NCBI GenBank assembly: GCA_949126835.1
Contig: OX421497.1
Span: 31,461,742-31,525,741, forward strand
Direction of reading: 5' to 3'
From: Anisus vortex
Lineage: Eukaryota > Mollusca > Gastropoda > Planorbidae
Length of the DNA: 64,000 nt
Part shown: positions 35,881 through 46,262 of the stretch, piece by piece
How positions within the stretch are numbered: the stretch's first letter is position 1
How the letters are laid out: every line of letters begins with the position of its first letter
Made by a program: the position numbers and the translations under genes
The notes under the pieces: generated by a model
Database searches by the model: none
What the model saw: the letters and a program-made list of their open reading frames with translations, nothing else
What the model was told of the DNA's origin: nothing

Positions 35881-35928
<48 letters not shown>

Positions 35929-36963
35929 GATACCACAGAATTTAAAAGAAAGAAGAAAAGAAAAGAAATGACTTTTTTTTTTAAAAGAAATTAAAGAAAT
36001 GTTGAAACTCGTTTTTTTAAAATCTCTTTAAAAATGTCTATTGACAAGTCTTAACGTGTATGCATGCATAAAAGTTCACAAGAAAAAACTTTTCCGGTCG
36101 AATTCGATCATTTTCTTCGAAACATGTCTGTGTGCTGGGTTACTGGTTGTACGAACATTTGTTGGGGATTAAAATTTCTTTCATTTCCAAAACATCTTTA
36201 CAAAAGAAAACAATGCATTGTGAAAGTCAGAAGGGAATAATCACCTTTTTATAATATCAAACTTATTGCTTAATGCAAAAGAATTTTTGTTATTCGTTTT
36301 ATGAATCTAAGAATTTTGTTTTTTAATAACCAAGAAAACGCAACTCTTGACTAATTTATTTTATAAACAAGCTACATGCGACTAACATTTGAGTATTAAT
36401 TATCGCCTACTCACTTTTGATGTTAAAAACGGATTCCTCATAACAAATATTGTATCCTTTGTATAATTCTAAAAGACTAGAACTAGCCGTCGAGGTTGAA
36501 ATCAACTGTCAATAACCAGCAAAAGCATGCTTTTTTGTTTACGGAAATGCCTAAAATAATAAAACATTTAAAAATAGAACCGGAAGTTTACGATCACACC
36601 AGTTCAAAAGGTCACGCCTAATTAAGACTTATCTCGTCTTTCAAAATGAAAAGAAGAAGAATGTATTGATTCTATAAATAATTTTTGACACTAGATGTTC
36701 ATCCCGAAAATGAGCAGTAGATGCAATCAATTTTGCAGAAATTCCCATCACTAGATCTAATAGTTGCTAGTAAAAATCGTGGATGGTTAAAAAAAAAATA
36801 ATGCACTATTATACAGTGTGTATATCCTGAGGCACAGGGTATTCTTATAACATTTGATACGTACGAATTCATAGTTCTTCTTTTATCGTGGAAAAATCGC
36901 TAAAAAATTGGGGCCTTTTTCCTAAATGCTCGCTCCCCCTAGCGTCAAAACCTGGCTACGCCA

Positions 36964-37009
<46 letters not shown>

Positions 37010-37557
37010 GGCTTAATGAGGTGGACAAACATGAGTCTATGAGTCTGTGAAAAACCAAAAGTATGACATTCTAACCGATCTAAGAATCAACTATAAGGGA
37101 ACTCAATGTTATACTTACAATCGGAACTAATGTTTTGGATAAGAATAATAAGGTTTCAACATTCTTTAGGGATATCATACAATCGAAACATTTATTCTAT
37201 AAATCTAAGTCAATACCAATAAAAAGGTTATAATTCCTTTAGGTTATGCTTGCCAATCTTTCAGTGTTTTGTAAAGTTTATTTAACAATAGCTAAATTGA
37301 ACAGTATTACGTATATCAATATATTAGTATTAGAATCAACAATAATTACAAAAGAAAATATTTACCCAGGCTACAAGGACGACTTGAAACCACTTGATAT
37401 TCATGACTTTGAATGCCCGGCCTCGTATCAACCTGTGTGTGGATCTGACGGTTACACTTACACAAACAGCTGTGAGATGGAGAAACTGACCTTGGGCAGT
37501 GTGGAGTTGAATTATATTGGGGCCTGTGGGAGTCCAGAACTCAGCCCGTATGCATGA
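28209..37557 (+). CDS. Secreted Kazal-like protein, copy C (80 aa, four cysteines, two exons)
   Basis: Third, more diverged member of the cluster. Exon 1 is 28209-28263 (55 nt, phase 1, GAAG|GTAAAC) and encodes a signal peptide starting MILKFFF. Exon 2 is 37370-37557 after TTACCCAG. Together they give 243 nt, the same architecture and length as copy A. The core [13 protein letters not shown] is clear. In copy-A numbering C34, C42, C53 and C71 are kept, but C28 is Asp and C60 is Leu, so both halves of the classical C1-C5 disulfide are missing. P1 would be Ala36. The N-x-T sequon is lost. The 9.1-kb intron is packed with transposons. The exon pairing is inferred from phase and length; an internal start at 37246 is possible but would lack a signal peptide. 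Confidence 0.75.
29672..31092 (+). mobile_element. 5'-truncated jockey/CR1-like LINE nested in hAT copy 2
   Basis: It starts inside the reverse transcriptase ([17 protein letters not shown] in one frame), shows a frameshift near 29940, and ends in a short 3'-UTR, GAGCGTCTGTAATGTATAAG. Where it sits, copy 1 of the hAT continues uninterrupted (near 24000). The same 3' terminus recurs at 21070 (antisense) and 62388. Confidence 0.8.
30082..31020 (+). pseudogene. Reverse-transcriptase C-terminal part (312 aa) of the nested LINE
   Basis: The frame contains [19 protein letters not shown], the catalytic LFADDC near residue 48, KYLGVIIND, the thumb region and a C-terminal AWNGLPE. This is typical of non-LTR elements annotated as jockey- or CR1-like. 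The preceding 130 codons (29690-30080) continue it after one frameshift. The element cannot be autonomous because the endonuclease region is missing. Confidence 0.85.
31367..31560 (+). mobile_element. I-type LINE 3'-end fragment, upstream of a longer relative
   Basis: GAGTGGACAGGAACGGCC, a GTTTGTGCC segment and TTACGGTGATTTA, then GGTTCAAGTCTTGTGTACTT, match in order the 3' region at 35640-35800. The match includes GAATGGGAACGGTCAAC, TTATGGTGATTTA and TTTTAAGTCTGGTGTACT. It appears to be the tail of one element lying directly before the next. Confidence 0.55.
33707..34444 (+). pseudogene. Broken reverse transcriptase of the I-type LINE
   Basis: The fragments read [49 protein letters not shown], then [18 protein letters not shown] and FFADDL. 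Stops lie at 33950 (TAA) and 34081 (TGA). After [11 protein letters not shown] the frame jumps directly to thumb-region sequence, so the segment between motif C and the thumb is deleted. Confidence 0.75.
34865..35630 (+). pseudogene. Broken RNase H domain of the I-type LINE
   Basis: The type I RNase H signature residues are recognisable in order: YADGSAM (first Asp), FDAEMEAI (Glu), IFSDAF (Asp, read around 35111) and the final [19 protein letters not shown]. After it come C-terminal Cys-His residues ([18 protein letters not shown]), as in Ingi- and I-like elements. A TGA at 35078-35080 and a TAG near 35140 interrupt it. Confidence 0.75.
36967..37004. repeat. (AT)n microsatellite
   Basis: This is a pure AT run directly after GGCTACGCCACTA. 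A similar (AT)n lies at about 28384-28404, directly before AGTAGCGTAGC. The interval 35928-36966 shows no gene. Confidence 0.9.
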
Positions 37558-38190
37558 ACAGCATATAGGGCACGTCGTTGTATTGATGAATACTAGCACG
37601 TAAAAATATTTAAAAGCTGATACAAGATTCACAAAACACCAATAGTCATTAAGACTTGTTAATATAAGCAATGCATTTTTTTTAGATTACGCGATTTAGC
37701 TATGTATATTCTAAATATATGCTGTTAACATTTTAGTTTAAATAAATAGGTCAATATATTCTAATTTTACAATTTAAATATTTTAAATGAATAATAAATT
37801 CTCATGTAATGGAGATAATCAAGTTTAATTTCTACTGATCTAAAAAAAAACAATTTATACACTACAAATATTAAACATAGTTTTCAGAGTAATAATAAAA
37901 TAATATGGTTCATAACATTGATGTTTTTTTATTTATTTTTGAAATTATGTTCTTGTTTTTTTGCTTTTGGTTTAGATTTATTTAAAATATAAAAATATCA
38001 CGGAAATAAAACGTCAACATCAACCGTAAAAATAAAAGTTTAATAAGGCGGTACATTATGACAACTAAAGACTCGAGTACAATTTGACAGATATAGACAT
38101 ATGTAACATGACAACTATAGACACATGAACACAAATCAAATTTAGGCACTATTACCCGGTAATTAATAGCTTATAACAAATCGGTGACAG

Positions 38191-39214
38191 GTCACTTCAT
38201 CCCCAGTCAATTCATCCCCGTCACTTCATCCCCGTCTCTCCATCCTCGAGTCACTTGATCCCCAGTCACTTCATCCCCAGTCACTTCAACCCCAGACAAT
38301 TAATTCTAAAAATGCAATTTTAGGTATAGAATTATTAAATCAGATCGAAATATAAATCATAACAAACAAAAAAAAAACAAATAGTTCAATATTCAATTTT
38401 TTATTTTGTTATTAAGAGGTTTTGGGGTGAGTCTTTTTTTAATCAGTGTGACCGAAAAGCTAAAGATAGGAGATAGAGAAGACGATCCATTGACTCGTAG
38501 CGCTGCACAATGTTGTCAATTCTCATGGCTAATGCAGCTTACTTCTTTCTTGGACGCTGCTCTGTGCCGGTGCATGACTGCAGTACTGATGCTTTGTGCA
38601 GTTGACAATCCTTACGTAGACATCAAGAAATGTCCACATTGTTGGATGGTGACACGAGAACAGAGATTGGAGGGCGTGATCCCAACCCTCTACAGTGTTG
38701 TTTGTTCGTGCAACACCGCCGTTTACGTCAATGTATTTATTCCACATGTCTGGGGGAAACAATGCTGAAGCATAGTTATCTCCTCTACCTCGCTGTCTGC
38801 GACCACCCACATACGTAAGCTCGGAGTAGGAAAGTAGCTCTGGCATCCGATCATGGTGTGGCATTGAATCTGCAAGCAATTCAAAGGAATCGACAACGTC
38901 GTCTTCACGAACATAGGCCAGTGTAAGACGACGAAGCTTTATCCCCTTGACCTTTTTATTTTCTTTTATCTTCAAACGTAGAAATCATCAATTGGAATAT
39001 CACAGACTAATTAATATTCTGGTAATTAGTATAATAGATCGTCACAGGAGGGGGCCCTTAAGTCTACCATAATACAACTGCTCAAGTTGTCAGCCATGCA
39101 CAACATATTGCTTCAGGATTAAGTGTCTGGTGATGAAGTGACTGGGGATGAAGTGACTCGAGGATTAATTGACGGGGATGAAGTGATGGGGATGAATTGA
39201 CTGGGTATGAAGTC
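38191..39214. mobile_element. Foldback MULE (Mutator-like) element with tandem-repeat TIRs
   Basis: The left terminus (38191-38307) is made of GTCACTTCATCCCCA units. The right terminus (39115-39214) is its inverted counterpart, and the two align in register over about 100 bp, including a shared ATCCTCGAGTCACTT block. Between them lies a minus-strand MULE transposase fragment. No target-site duplication is evident, so the borders may be worn. Confidence 0.75.
38529..38975 (-). pseudogene. MULE transposase fragment (148 aa)
   Basis: The frame contains ALFPPDMWNKY, then ARTNNTVEGWDHALQS and CHHPTMWTFLD. This is the conserved C-terminal motif (MWN...R-T-N-N-x-V-E-G-W...HP-x-x-W) of MULE transposases found with FLYWCH zinc fingers in animals. 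The upstream catalytic region and zinc finger are missing. It lies inside the inverted repeats of the element. The overlapping plus-strand frame is its shadow. Confidence 0.7.
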
Positions 39215-39718
39215 TTTTTTTTTAACAGTTTTATTTGCTTTTTTCTGTTTATGAAATGGTCGTCGATATAAATATTCCCTGTCACGGCTATTCTTTCCCT
39301 TTATAAACTATTAACCAACCACAAGCGTGTGATATAAATATAAAAGGGCTACAATTATATTTAATTGCTATAACTATTCCTCTAATTATTTCCCTTTGCA
39401 TTTATATATTTCGCTTATATTTTCTTTTTATGGAATTCCGTTCATGTTAAGCTATATTAAAATACTTGTTTAAAAGTTAAGTTAAAGCGATTCCTTGGTG
39501 TTGTAGTTTTGTTATAGTGTTTCTTTTATAAAACAAGAACAAACAACAAAGTATGTGTTTGGTAGCACATAAATACACTTTTTTTAATTTTGTTACCAGC
39601 TCACAATGAAGGAAATAGACTTTGTCAGTCAAATTAAATGAACAAAACGATAAGTGTCGCGTAATTGCTATTTGATTTATGACATCAATTTAAAGTCTTA
39701 TCATAAAGCAAGACGTAA

Positions 39719-39781
39719 TCGTCCACAGACATGCGTAGGACGCAATAATCTGGTACTTGACGGAGAGGTCTATAAACTATA
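39719..39781 (+). mobile_element. Possible jockey/CR1-like LINE 3'-end scrap
   Basis: GTCCACAGACATGCGTAGG then ACGCAATAATC resembles CGGACCACGGATGAGCGTAGG then ACGCAATAATC at the 3' end of the LINE near 31040. It is short and diverged. The surrounding 39230-41250 shows no gene, only a G-run near 40258. Confidence 0.35.
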
Positions 39782-41258
39782 AGGCGTATATTGGCATTTA
39801 CTTAAAATAAAATGCTTTTTTAAAATGTCTGCACAGAAAGAAAAACAATTAAAAGCAAAGGAATATTATTAAAATTACTTTAATAAGGACAAATTGTAAA
39901 ACAACAACAAAGGCATTCTAGTGCGCAGTTGGGTTACAGAAAAACACACTTTAAAAGAGTTTTAGATACTTTTTATAAACATTTTTGCCCGTGTGGTTAG
40001 TGGGTATATATTTAGGTGTTGGTGGATTTATTTATGTGAGAAGTATAAATCATATATATGTGTGAAGTAGCTATTTTTATTTCGGGAGTGGGTATTTTAA
40101 TGTTGGGATCTGGGGATATTTATCTGATTAGTAAATGAAAGATTTATGTGTGGACTGGATATATTTATGTTGGCAGTTGGTCTACTTATATGTAGCTTGG
40201 AAAGTTCAATATTAGGTATATTGTATTATTATTTATTTTTTTTTTAATTTTTTTTTGGGGTTGGGGGGGGGGGGGGCAGTTTATAGTAGGAGTAGGATAT
40301 TAATAAAAAAAATGGTCGGTTTAGAAACTGGCGTAACATGTTCGAGAAAATGGATTGTGGGAGTTTACTGTATTCAGCCCATTTATTGGTGGTGGGTCTT
40401 ACAAGGAGATTTAAATACTGTTATAATACTGGAACCATACGGCTTTACGTATTTATAATTAGTTACATATTTGTACAATAGTTTCCTGTTACGTTATATT
40501 GTAAAGATCTTTGGAATGAATTAACAAACTTTATATTCATGAAATGCACAAAAATTATAAACGCACTTATAAAATTATATAGGCTAATAATACACACATG
40601 TATATTGAATATTAGTAAATGAAACATATATTGTAAAAATATTTACTTTTGAATCTATTGTGAATTTGATTATTAGGCTATCATACAGATATATATATAT
40701 ATTTAAACTTTGTTTCAGTATTTCATTTAAACATTCAAACAATTTAGCCAATATCCTAAACATATGACTGTATTAGTATATTATCTACCTGTTATAAAAT
40801 GCCAGGGTGCAACTGACGCTAATAACATATTAAACATGACAAGTGTCTTTACATAAACCAGCATTTAAACACACTGAAATTATGATGTAAGTTTAAGCAA
40901 ATGCAATTACAAAAGTAAGCAAACGATTTCCGCATGGAAAACCAAGATGTGCATCTTTTGAATGTCAGAAGTCCCAGGTTTATGGCAGGCCAGAATTGGG
41001 TCTTCGGAATCTTTGAGTACACAAGACTCTTCTTTGCACTTTGTGGCATTAAATGGAATATTATGAACATATTCCATTAACACAATTGCATTGTGCTATT
41101 TAGCGCCACGAAAACAGATGTTTATTTAATGCTTGTTGTCAATGATCAAAATTTTATCATCATTCAATAATATTTTAGAGTACACATTATTAAGAATATA
41201 ATTTAATTGTTAAGTTTTTGGCCTTACAAATCCGTTTAAATAGTAATTGTTTAAAACG

Positions 41259-41264
41259 TTTATT
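41259..41264 (-). terminator. Candidate polyadenylation signal of the 613-aa gene
   Basis: AATAAA on the minus strand, 46 nt after the stop codon at 41310. Confidence 0.5.
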
Positions 41265-41309
41265 CGATTTAAAAATTGTTCTTGGCACCGTTGGTCAGTG
41301 CCTAATAAA

Positions 41310-43151
41310 TTAACATAATACTGCCACATTAAAAGTTTCACTATTGTGTTTGATCGCTAGGACATCACTTTCAGTGAGATCACTCTTTGACTCAGATGAA
41401 CCCGAAGGTATCTCTTGCAGCTTCTGCATGGGCAATTCGACTTTACCCATTATGGTGTTCAAATATTCCGTGGTCGTTTGTGTTTTTTGTTTGAGGTTAT
41501 TCCCTACATCGCTTAGAGAACCACTGTCATCATAATGATTTGTCAGATTTTCGTTAGAAACTCTCATGGAGTCATCAGAGCCATGTTGAGACTCCTTTTT
41601 CCTTACAATTCCATCTGCAGAGTGACTCCTGCCCTTAAGCAACACAGGTGACCTTTGGTCCTTGTTTGATGAAATATCATCGTTGGCCTCCATCAAGTCG
41701 CCAGTACTATTATCAGCTTGGGCCTTATCATCGTTGGCCTCCATCAAGTCGCCAGTACTATTATCAGCTTGGGCCTTATCAGACACGTTATTGATCTCGG
41801 TTTGACCTCGAGAGTCGCCTACGTCATCACTGAAATCTTTGAAGTTTTTTTTAAGTTTCTTAGAGATCTTTGGAGGTGTCCTCGTAACAATTTCGTTATT
41901 AAAATCTTTGCCGCTAGAGGTTTTTGTTTCATCTTGGAAACGTGTGGAACGAATTGGTTCTTTTGTCCCATCTTCAGAATTAGTTTTTGATTGTTGTCTC
42001 ATCTTTGGCTCGTTAAGTTTCGTTCTTTCTGTTGGACATTTACTTATGGTCACCAACGTGTTGTCTAATGAACAACTTGCCTCTTTGTCCCCATAAGATT
42101 TCACAAAAGGTTTGTTAACGTGAAGAAACTCATTTCTAAGTTTTCCTTTTCTGGACGTGTTGGCCTCCCAGGCGATGTTTAGCAGACGTTCTCCAGGAGT
42201 GCACTTTCTATCGCTGGCGACATAGTGCTGGGCCGGGTTGACCAAGTAGCTGTGGAAGAGACTGTTGTCTCGTCTGAGACGCTCAAGGTTCATGATCAGA
42301 TCATCCTGCAACTTTCTTTCCACTTTCGTCGGAGTCCCAACTTTATTCATGATGTCAAGAGCGTTCTTCGCAGCTCCAATCTTCCAATGAAATTTCTGAG
42401 GGCTTTCCACGAAAGTCGCTTCGCGCAAACTTGAAGCAGCTCTTTGTGAATCCGCGTGCACCTGTCTTTTCTTCGACGTTCCTGGTTCGCTTAAGGACGT
42501 GACGGGTGGTCTGGGGTCAGGGTATCCGTACCCGTCTAAAGGATTTAAATACACCAGGTGGCGTTTCTGAATGCGGTGGTGAAGCCTGCCACCCATCACT
42601 CTCATTCTATGTCCGCCCTGCTGGGGCGCATCGTTGGCCGAGCTGCTCGTGAAATCGTGTCTCTCGTTGTCAATGTTTCTTTTCTCTAGCGACGTCCTCG
42701 TTCTCTCTGACCTGCTGATAAAGCTCGGGATGAGATCCTGGGTCCTCCACGGCTGTATCCGGCTGTACGGGAACTCAGCCCTGGGGTGAGCGCTGGCCTT
42801 TTTCACGACCACCTCCTCGTCGCTAACACTCCCGTTTGATTTATCAGTCTCAAAACCTTTTAACAGACTCGATGCCTTCTGCGAGAGTTCTGAAAGCCCT
42901 AAAGAGTAATGGGATGAAAAAGAAGCGTTCTCTGGCTTCTCGTAGAAGACTGGTAAACTTTTCTCACGGCGCCAAGAACGTTTCGTGAAAGGCTGCGGTT
43001 CGACCAGAGGCAGCTTATTACTCGAGTCGTCTCCCATGGATGCTTTATTTCTGGATTGCAGGACGAGGCTACTCTTGTCGTGTCTGTATATAGACAAGTG
43101 ACACAGCTTCACTTCAACCACATACGGGTTGTCTGTATTATTTAGAACCAT
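41310..43151 (-). CDS. Unrecognised hydrophilic protein, 613 aa, single coding exon
   Basis: I do not recognise this protein. It is an uninterrupted frame of 1842 nt, rich in Ser, Lys, Asp and Glu, with no signal peptide, transmembrane segment or cysteine pattern. The N-terminal 40 residues look more ordered (PYVVEVKLCHLSIYR). The C-terminal half looks disordered. The stretch from about 255 to 320 (FHWKIGAAKNALDIM and the following residues) is the best candidate for a folded helical region. A 17-residue segment (DKAQADNSTGDLMEAND) is repeated twice in tandem. The first ATG has a purine at -3 and G at +4; a second Met lies at residue 39. A TGTAACAG acceptor upstream, at 43215/43216 on the minus strand, suggests a spliced 5'-UTR. 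AATAAA follows 46 nt after the stop. A regulatory or scaffold role is possible but unsupported. Confidence 0.75.
   Translation of the reverse strand: MVLNNTDNPYVVEVKLCHLSIYRHDKSSLVLQSRNKASMGDDSSNKLPLVEPQPFTKRSWRREKSLPVFYEKPENASFSSHYSLGLSELSQKASSLLKGFETDKSNGSVSDEEVVVKKASAHPRAEFPYSRIQPWRTQDLIPSFISRSERTRTSLEKRNIDNERHDFTSSSANDAPQQGGHRMRVMGGRLHHRIQKRHLVYLNPLDGYGYPDPRPPVTSLSEPGTSKKRQVHADSQRAASSLREATFVESPQKFHWKIGAAKNALDIMNKVGTPTKVERKLQDDLIMNLERLRRDNSLFHSYLVNPAQHYVASDRKCTPGERLLNIAWEANTSRKGKLRNEFLHVNKPFVKSYGDKEASCSLDNTLVTISKCPTERTKLNEPKMRQQSKTNSEDGTKEPIRSTRFQDETKTSSGKDFNNEIVTRTPPKISKKLKKNFKDFSDDVGDSRGQTEINNVSDKAQADNSTGDLMEANDDKAQADNSTGDLMEANDDISSNKDQRSPVLLKGRSHSADGIVRKKESQHGSDDSMRVSNENLTNHYDDSGSLSDVGNNLKQKTQTTTEYLNTIMGKVELPMQKLQEIPSGSSESKSDLTESDVLAIKHNSETFNVAVLC
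41676..41777 (-). repeat. Perfect 51-bp in-frame tandem duplication in the 613-aa gene
   Basis: Bases 41676-41726 and 41727-41777 are identical at all 51 positions, each coding for the same 17 residues. Perfect identity, including third positions, implies a very recent event or a population polymorphism. Confidence 0.95.
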
Positions 43152-44382
43152 AGCCTCTAGTGGATGTCAAACATTCCGTCATCTGTTTTATCCTTTCACA
43201 AAGCAACCACATCGCCTGTTACAAAGAGTAAAAGTTAAACATTGCCATTACTGTGTTCAACTTAGGGATAAACTATTTTATAACGTCAAAAAATCGTGTT
43301 AACACTTGACATTAAAGTACTTCAGATAGTTTATATCCTGCATAGAACGGGAATAATTAACTATCTTTTTAAAAATACAGAGATTAAGCCGTGCTCCACT
43401 TTTGTATTCGTTGTTATAATGAACTCTAAACAAACATGTCCTACTTTGTTATGGCTACACGAACAAAAATAACTCCTTTGACACACGGAGTATTAATGGA
43501 CAACAATGTACGTTTCATAATATTACAATGTATATAAAACGATGTTAAATTCTAGACTTGGGTAATATTCAAATATTTAGTATTGAATAGTGAACAGTAA
43601 ATGATTTAAAATATTTCTTACATCTAACATGAGCGCACATCTGAAATTCCATTTTATCGTGTTTCTGGATGAAACGTCAGTAAAAGACCATACACAACTT
43701 CAAACGATAAAAACTGAGTCTTTAATCCAGTCGACCAGTATCATAGACTGGGTCCTACGAGTTATGATTACCACACTTCCAGACACAGCTGCTCTACCTG
43801 TACAATAACATTTCTTGGACTTATCACAGTCACCACGGCTGCCTTCTGTGTGCTGAGTTATTTGTACAGGGGGCTAATCACTGTTTGTTCCTCTGGATCA
43901 AATCACAACTGTCAGAGATCGATTTATCGATTAACCCCCGTTTTTTTTTTCTTCTCTCTTCCAGTTAAGTACCACTTGCAGAGTTTTAATTAACCTTCTT
44001 TAACGGCATACACGCAATTACATGTTACACATACAGGGTCATAGGGCACCCGCGTCATTAATAATAATATATCTATAACTATTTCATACAAAAAATATCA
44101 CTACCTGATGCACGTTAGTCTATACTTTGGCTAATGCCTTCGTGTGTATGGATTGTCATGAACGGAATCCAATTAAATTTTGAAAAGTCTGTTAATCTCT
44201 CAGACAGTTAGGCTACTCTCTCTAGAAAAGACTTAATTCGTGGCAATGTTGAATTCTTCCACATACTCTGCTTTTACAGTGTAAGTCAGGAGTTAGCGAA
44301 GGTTGCACCCAATTGCTAAGCGTCCTAAAACGTTAACAAGAGACATAAATGAGTTAGTTTAAATAGTTCAGTTATATCGATA

Positions 44383-44735
44383 AAATATATATATATATAT
44401 ATCTCCATGTATCTTATTTTTCTCTCTTACTTTATCTATCTATTTATCTCTATATGAATCTCTATTTGTTATCTAAAATATAAAATTTTGTCTCTCTCTT
44501 TGTTTATCTATAATTTTTTGTCTGTTTATAAGACTATATATCTATTTATCTATCAATCATATCTATAAATCTATCTATCTGTCTGTTTCTCTGTCTTTTA
44601 TAAGACTTTTTATTGTCTGTCCCTTTGTCTAACCATCAATCTATTTATCTATTTGTCTATCTGTCTGTCTCATCGCCTATCTATCTATTTATCTATTTAA
44701 ATGTCTATCTAGCTATCTCTGTATTTATATCAATG
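44383..44735 (+). repeat. (AT)n plus degenerate (CTAT/CTGT)n microsatellite
   Basis: A short AT run is followed by about 330 bp of pyrimidine-biased CTAT, CTGT and TTTAT repeats with drift. The interval 43216-44380 has no supported gene; a donor-like ACAG|GTAGAG on the minus strand near 43800 could end an upstream non-coding exon of the 613-aa gene. Confidence 0.8.
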
Positions 44736-45204
44736 AACCCAAAATGATTAGACTACTTTACATGCCTTTGTCTGAAGGTAAACAATACCAAAATTCAACA
44801 CACCCAAGTAAAGTAACATTGTACACAATCAACAAAGAACATAAAATAGAAATAACAATAACTTCAATGTTTACCGGTATACAACTTGGCCTTCCAACTT
44901 GATGTTTTATGTCTACAGAACTATCAGCGAAGTAAAGTTCCCATGTCCTAGACAGTACTTCAATATTGCATTAATCATTCTGAGACCAACAGTAGCTTTT
45001 TTTCAATGCTAATATAAAAAAGAAAGTACTATTGTTCAAGTCGTTATAAACACACATATAATCACACACAGACACACACACACACACACACAAACGAAGA
45101 GTATATTAAAAAGGCATAGAAAGTTAGCTAAAAGTTAAGCAGTGGTTCTCAGCAAAGCGGAATAGTACCCCTAAACTTTCGCAAAATTAGTAAATGTTTT
45201 CTAT

Positions 45205-45480
45205 TGGATGTGGATAGATAAGTAGATTAGATAATTAGTTGGATAATTAGATAGATAGATCAAAGATAACTATGTAGAGAGATAGATACATATGGCGATA
45301 GATATGTCTATGGAAAGAGCGAGAGGTGGATATGGGAAAGACAGATAGGTAATAAGATAGGTAGAAGAAAGATTGATAAATTGATAGATAGATGTATAGA
45401 TAGATAGATATATAGATAAGCAGATATACTTAAATAGATAGATAGATAACTAGATAGATAGATATATAAATATAAAATTG
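45205..45480 (+). repeat. Degenerate (GATA)n microsatellite with (AC)n upstream
   Basis: AGATAGATA-type repeats with drift, preceded by an AC run at about 45069-45092 and by a hAT-like end, CAGTGGTTCTCAGCAAAGCG, at 45140. Low-complexity minus-strand frames come from this. No gene was seen between 45480 and 46260. Confidence 0.8.
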
Positions 45481-46262
45481 GAAGAGTAATAAATCCTATA
45501 AAAGGCGTCAATTACAATGATGCATATTTGAACAAGAATATTTTGTACTGTTCTAATTTCTAAGCGAAAATTAAATGTGATCAAGCCACAAACATGTGTG
45601 TTCGTGTGCTCGTATGCGTATGTCTGTTGAGACGCACTGATCCGTGGGATCACTATAAAGGTAACACAGTACAGCCATAGACAATATTGGAACTGTGGAA
45701 TAAAGGTTTAAAAAACCAAGCCAGTGTCTTCGACGTAAAATATGTGCACAATTCATTGCAATGTACCTCACATTATTGAAAACGGCCCGTAAAACCTTCA
45801 CACATCTCAGTCTATTAGATATATGTTATAAACTGGCAATAAATTTTGAATTTACAATTGAAAACTACAGCTACGGTTATAAGTTATACGTTCCATTGAT
45901 TGAAGTAGTTATTAAAAAGGGGGTATAAGCTGTAGTTGTTTCTTATATAAAGATATGTGAGAGTCGCTGTGACGTCAGGGGCAGTCAAGCGAGTCCCATT
46001 TTTTTTTTTAATGATTATCGTACCTGACAAGCCTCAGTAGTTGTTTGGCAGACTGAGCGATTGATATTCAATGATATACAGTACCTATGTCAACAAACTG
46101 ATATCAAGTGTAGACAATTCAATGCACGGCTGACATTTAGTTTCGATCCGGGTTGTGAACTAGGCGTCTTAGTTCGTCTGCTGGACTAGAATGTGCAATA
46201 TGAAATTGAAACACACACAAACACATGCATACATATGTTTAGAGTTTAGATCTGTTATATAT

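Larger units (their letters stand above)
31560..35927 (+). mobile_element. Degenerate I-type LINE with RNase H domain and 45-nt poly(A)
   Basis: Order: possible ORF1 remnant (31879-32595), endonuclease C-terminus (32758-32982, [12 protein letters not shown] then DVGSDHLPV), linker (32951-33451), reverse transcriptase in pieces (33411-34444, including FADDL), a C-terminal region (34407-34862) and RNase H (34865-35630). It ends in 45 A residues at 35883-35927. At least six frame breaks and an internal deletion after FADDLVVWS are visible. The reverse transcriptase followed by RNase H fits the I superfamily (I, Ingi, Nimb-like). Confidence 0.8.

Noticed and set aside
37246..37369. N-terminal extension of the Kazal C exon to an ATG at 37246
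   Set aside because: The acceptor at 37369/37370 joins in phase to a signal-peptide exon and gives exactly the length of copy A; the extension has no signal-peptide logic and reads intron-like sequence.
38406..38768. 120-aa plus-strand frame with several cysteines
   Set aside because: It lies antisense to the recognisable MULE transposase fragment, which explains the open frame.
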